Positions 6,903 to 7,239 of a stretch of DNA of 7,239 nt are shown piece after piece. The notes beneath the pieces were generated by a model, which was not told where the DNA came from, made no database searches, and saw only the letters and a list, made by a program, of their open reading frames with translations. Location of the stretch: NCBI GenBank assembly GCA_025928125.1, contig JAICKD010000154.1, forward strand, positions 1 to 7,239. The letters run 5' to 3'. The position numbers were made by a program, and so were the translations under genes. Each line of letters begins with the position of its first letter. Position 1 is the stretch's first letter. The DNA is from Ktedonobacterales bacterium (GTDB lineage Bacteria; Chloroflexota; Ktedonobacteria; Ktedonobacterales; JADMIN01).

Positions 6903-7079
6903 GCGAGCCACCGTCGCGCAGACACACATCCGTATTGTATCGCGCGCGCGCCCATCTGGATAGCCTGAATCGCCATGCCGCGTGGAGGGCAGCTGGTGCA
7001 GACGAAGATACGCAAAGTGGCGTGCCGGAAAGCGCAGAGTCACCGCGCCTCCCAGCGTACGTGAGCAGCGAACGGACAG
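6893..7079. other. Intergenic region between mqnD-like gene and cyclase gene
   Basis: This 187-base gap contains the candidate cyclase promoter near 6934-6962. I looked for a terminator after the mqnD-like stop and found only GC-rich short palindromes without a T-run. Whether mqnD transcription runs on into the cyclase gene cannot be settled from the sequence. Confidence 0.45.
6934..6962 (-). promoter_or_regulatory. Candidate sigma-70-type promoter of the cyclase / DA1-like operon
   Basis: On the minus strand TACAAT (6939-6934) matches the -10 consensus at five of six positions. Seventeen bases upstream, TATCCA (6962-6957) matches the -35 at three of six. A transcription start near 6927 would give a leader of about 35 bases containing the GGGAG ribosome site. 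The spacer includes an uninterrupted (CG)5 tract (6941-6950). The -10 is good and the -35 weak, so an activator may be needed. Confidence 0.38.
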
Positions 7080-7239
7080 CTATTGAACGAAATCCACTGG
7101 CACATCATCCGTGATGATACCGCGCTCGATGGCCTCTGTTAGAAAGAGGCGGATGCTCTGGCGACCGCGATCACCCATATCAACGGTCCAGTCGTTGACA
7201 TACATCCCCACGAATTGATCGGCCGTATCGGTGGGCAGC
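7080..7239 (-). CDS. mqnD: C-terminal end of 1,4-dihydroxy-6-naphthoate synthase, MqnD-like (partial)
   Basis: The last 52 codons of a gene running off the right edge, ending in TAG (7082-7080). The peptide contains FVGMYVNDWTVDMGDRGR and ends PVDFVQ. The pattern of a YVN segment, a (T/S)(L/V)D-x-G-(D/E)-x-G-x-x-(A/S)(V/I) helix and a final P-x-x-FV is how MqnD proteins of the futalosine menaquinone pathway end. MqnD releases 1,4-dihydroxy-6-naphthoate from cyclic dehypoxanthinyl futalosine in the cytosol. MqnA, the sister family with the same periplasmic-binding-protein fold, usually ends differently, so MqnD is preferred, but with only the tail visible another family member cannot be excluded. 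The N-terminal catalytic part lies outside the window. It is on the same strand as the cyclase gene, 187 bases upstream of it, with no sign of a functional link. Confidence 0.75.
   Translation of the reverse strand, partial: LPTDTADQFVGMYVNDWTVDMGDRGRQSIRLFLTEAIERGIITDDVPVDFVQ

Noticed and set aside
6893..7015. N-terminal extension of the cyclase protein from a TTG at 7015
   Set aside because: No Shine-Dalgarno there, the added 41 residues have no domain, and the candidate -10 box and CG tract fall inside it. The ATG at 6892 has a proper ribosome site.
6437..7114. Plus-strand open frame of 225 codons across the cyclase start and the gap
   Set aside because: Antisense to the conserved zinc ribbons and cyclase motifs, with no domain of its own.

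Overview
The window is a densely coded bacterial chromosome segment in which every gene I can support lies on the minus strand. Reading in the direction of transcription (right to left), the order is: the C-terminal end of a menaquinone-biosynthesis gene (mqnD-like), a very large zinc-ribbon / class III nucleotide cyclase / AAA-type ATPase / TPR protein, a DA1-like zinc metallopeptidase with a long CxxC array, a type II toxin-antitoxin pair (antitoxin, then PIN toxin), and an N-terminally anchored alpha/beta hydrolase. I see no RNA genes, insertion sequences or CRISPR arrays, and no stretch over 300 bases lacks a gene. The two largest gaps are 956-1226 and 6893-7079.

The organism is most likely a member of Chloroflexota or a similar high-GC, soil or thermophile-type lineage. 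This is an inference: cyclase-ATPase-TPR giants with N-terminal zinc ribbons, YqkD-like anchored hydrolases and PIN modules with a 'KHDYLAEAY'-type antitoxin tail are common there, and the futalosine menaquinone route would be compatible. The window has no phylogenetic marker that settles it.

By layout, 7080-7239 is the mqnD tail. The 187-bp gap at 6893-7079 carries a plausible promoter with a good -10 box and a (CG)5 tract in its spacer. The cyclase gene (2945-6892) has a clear ATG with a ribosome binding site. The DA1-like reading frame (stop at 1945) follows it closely and is probably co-transcribed. Its start is ambiguous: the only good Shine-Dalgarno sequence points at an ACG codon. The toxin-antitoxin pair (1227-1912) follows 32 bases later and is visibly poorer in GC (about 37-53% in three sampled 60-base lines, against about 62-70% in sampled flanking lines), suggesting separate acquisition. 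The hydrolase (5-955) sits behind a 271-bp gap with its own strong ribosome binding site.

The most interesting point is the cyclase-ATPase-TPR / DA1-like pair. A large STAND-like signalling protein that may make a cyclic nucleotide is followed directly by a cytosolic zinc peptidase bearing four paired-CxxC zinc modules. A regulator-effector pair is a reasonable hypothesis, but nothing in the sequence proves the two work together.
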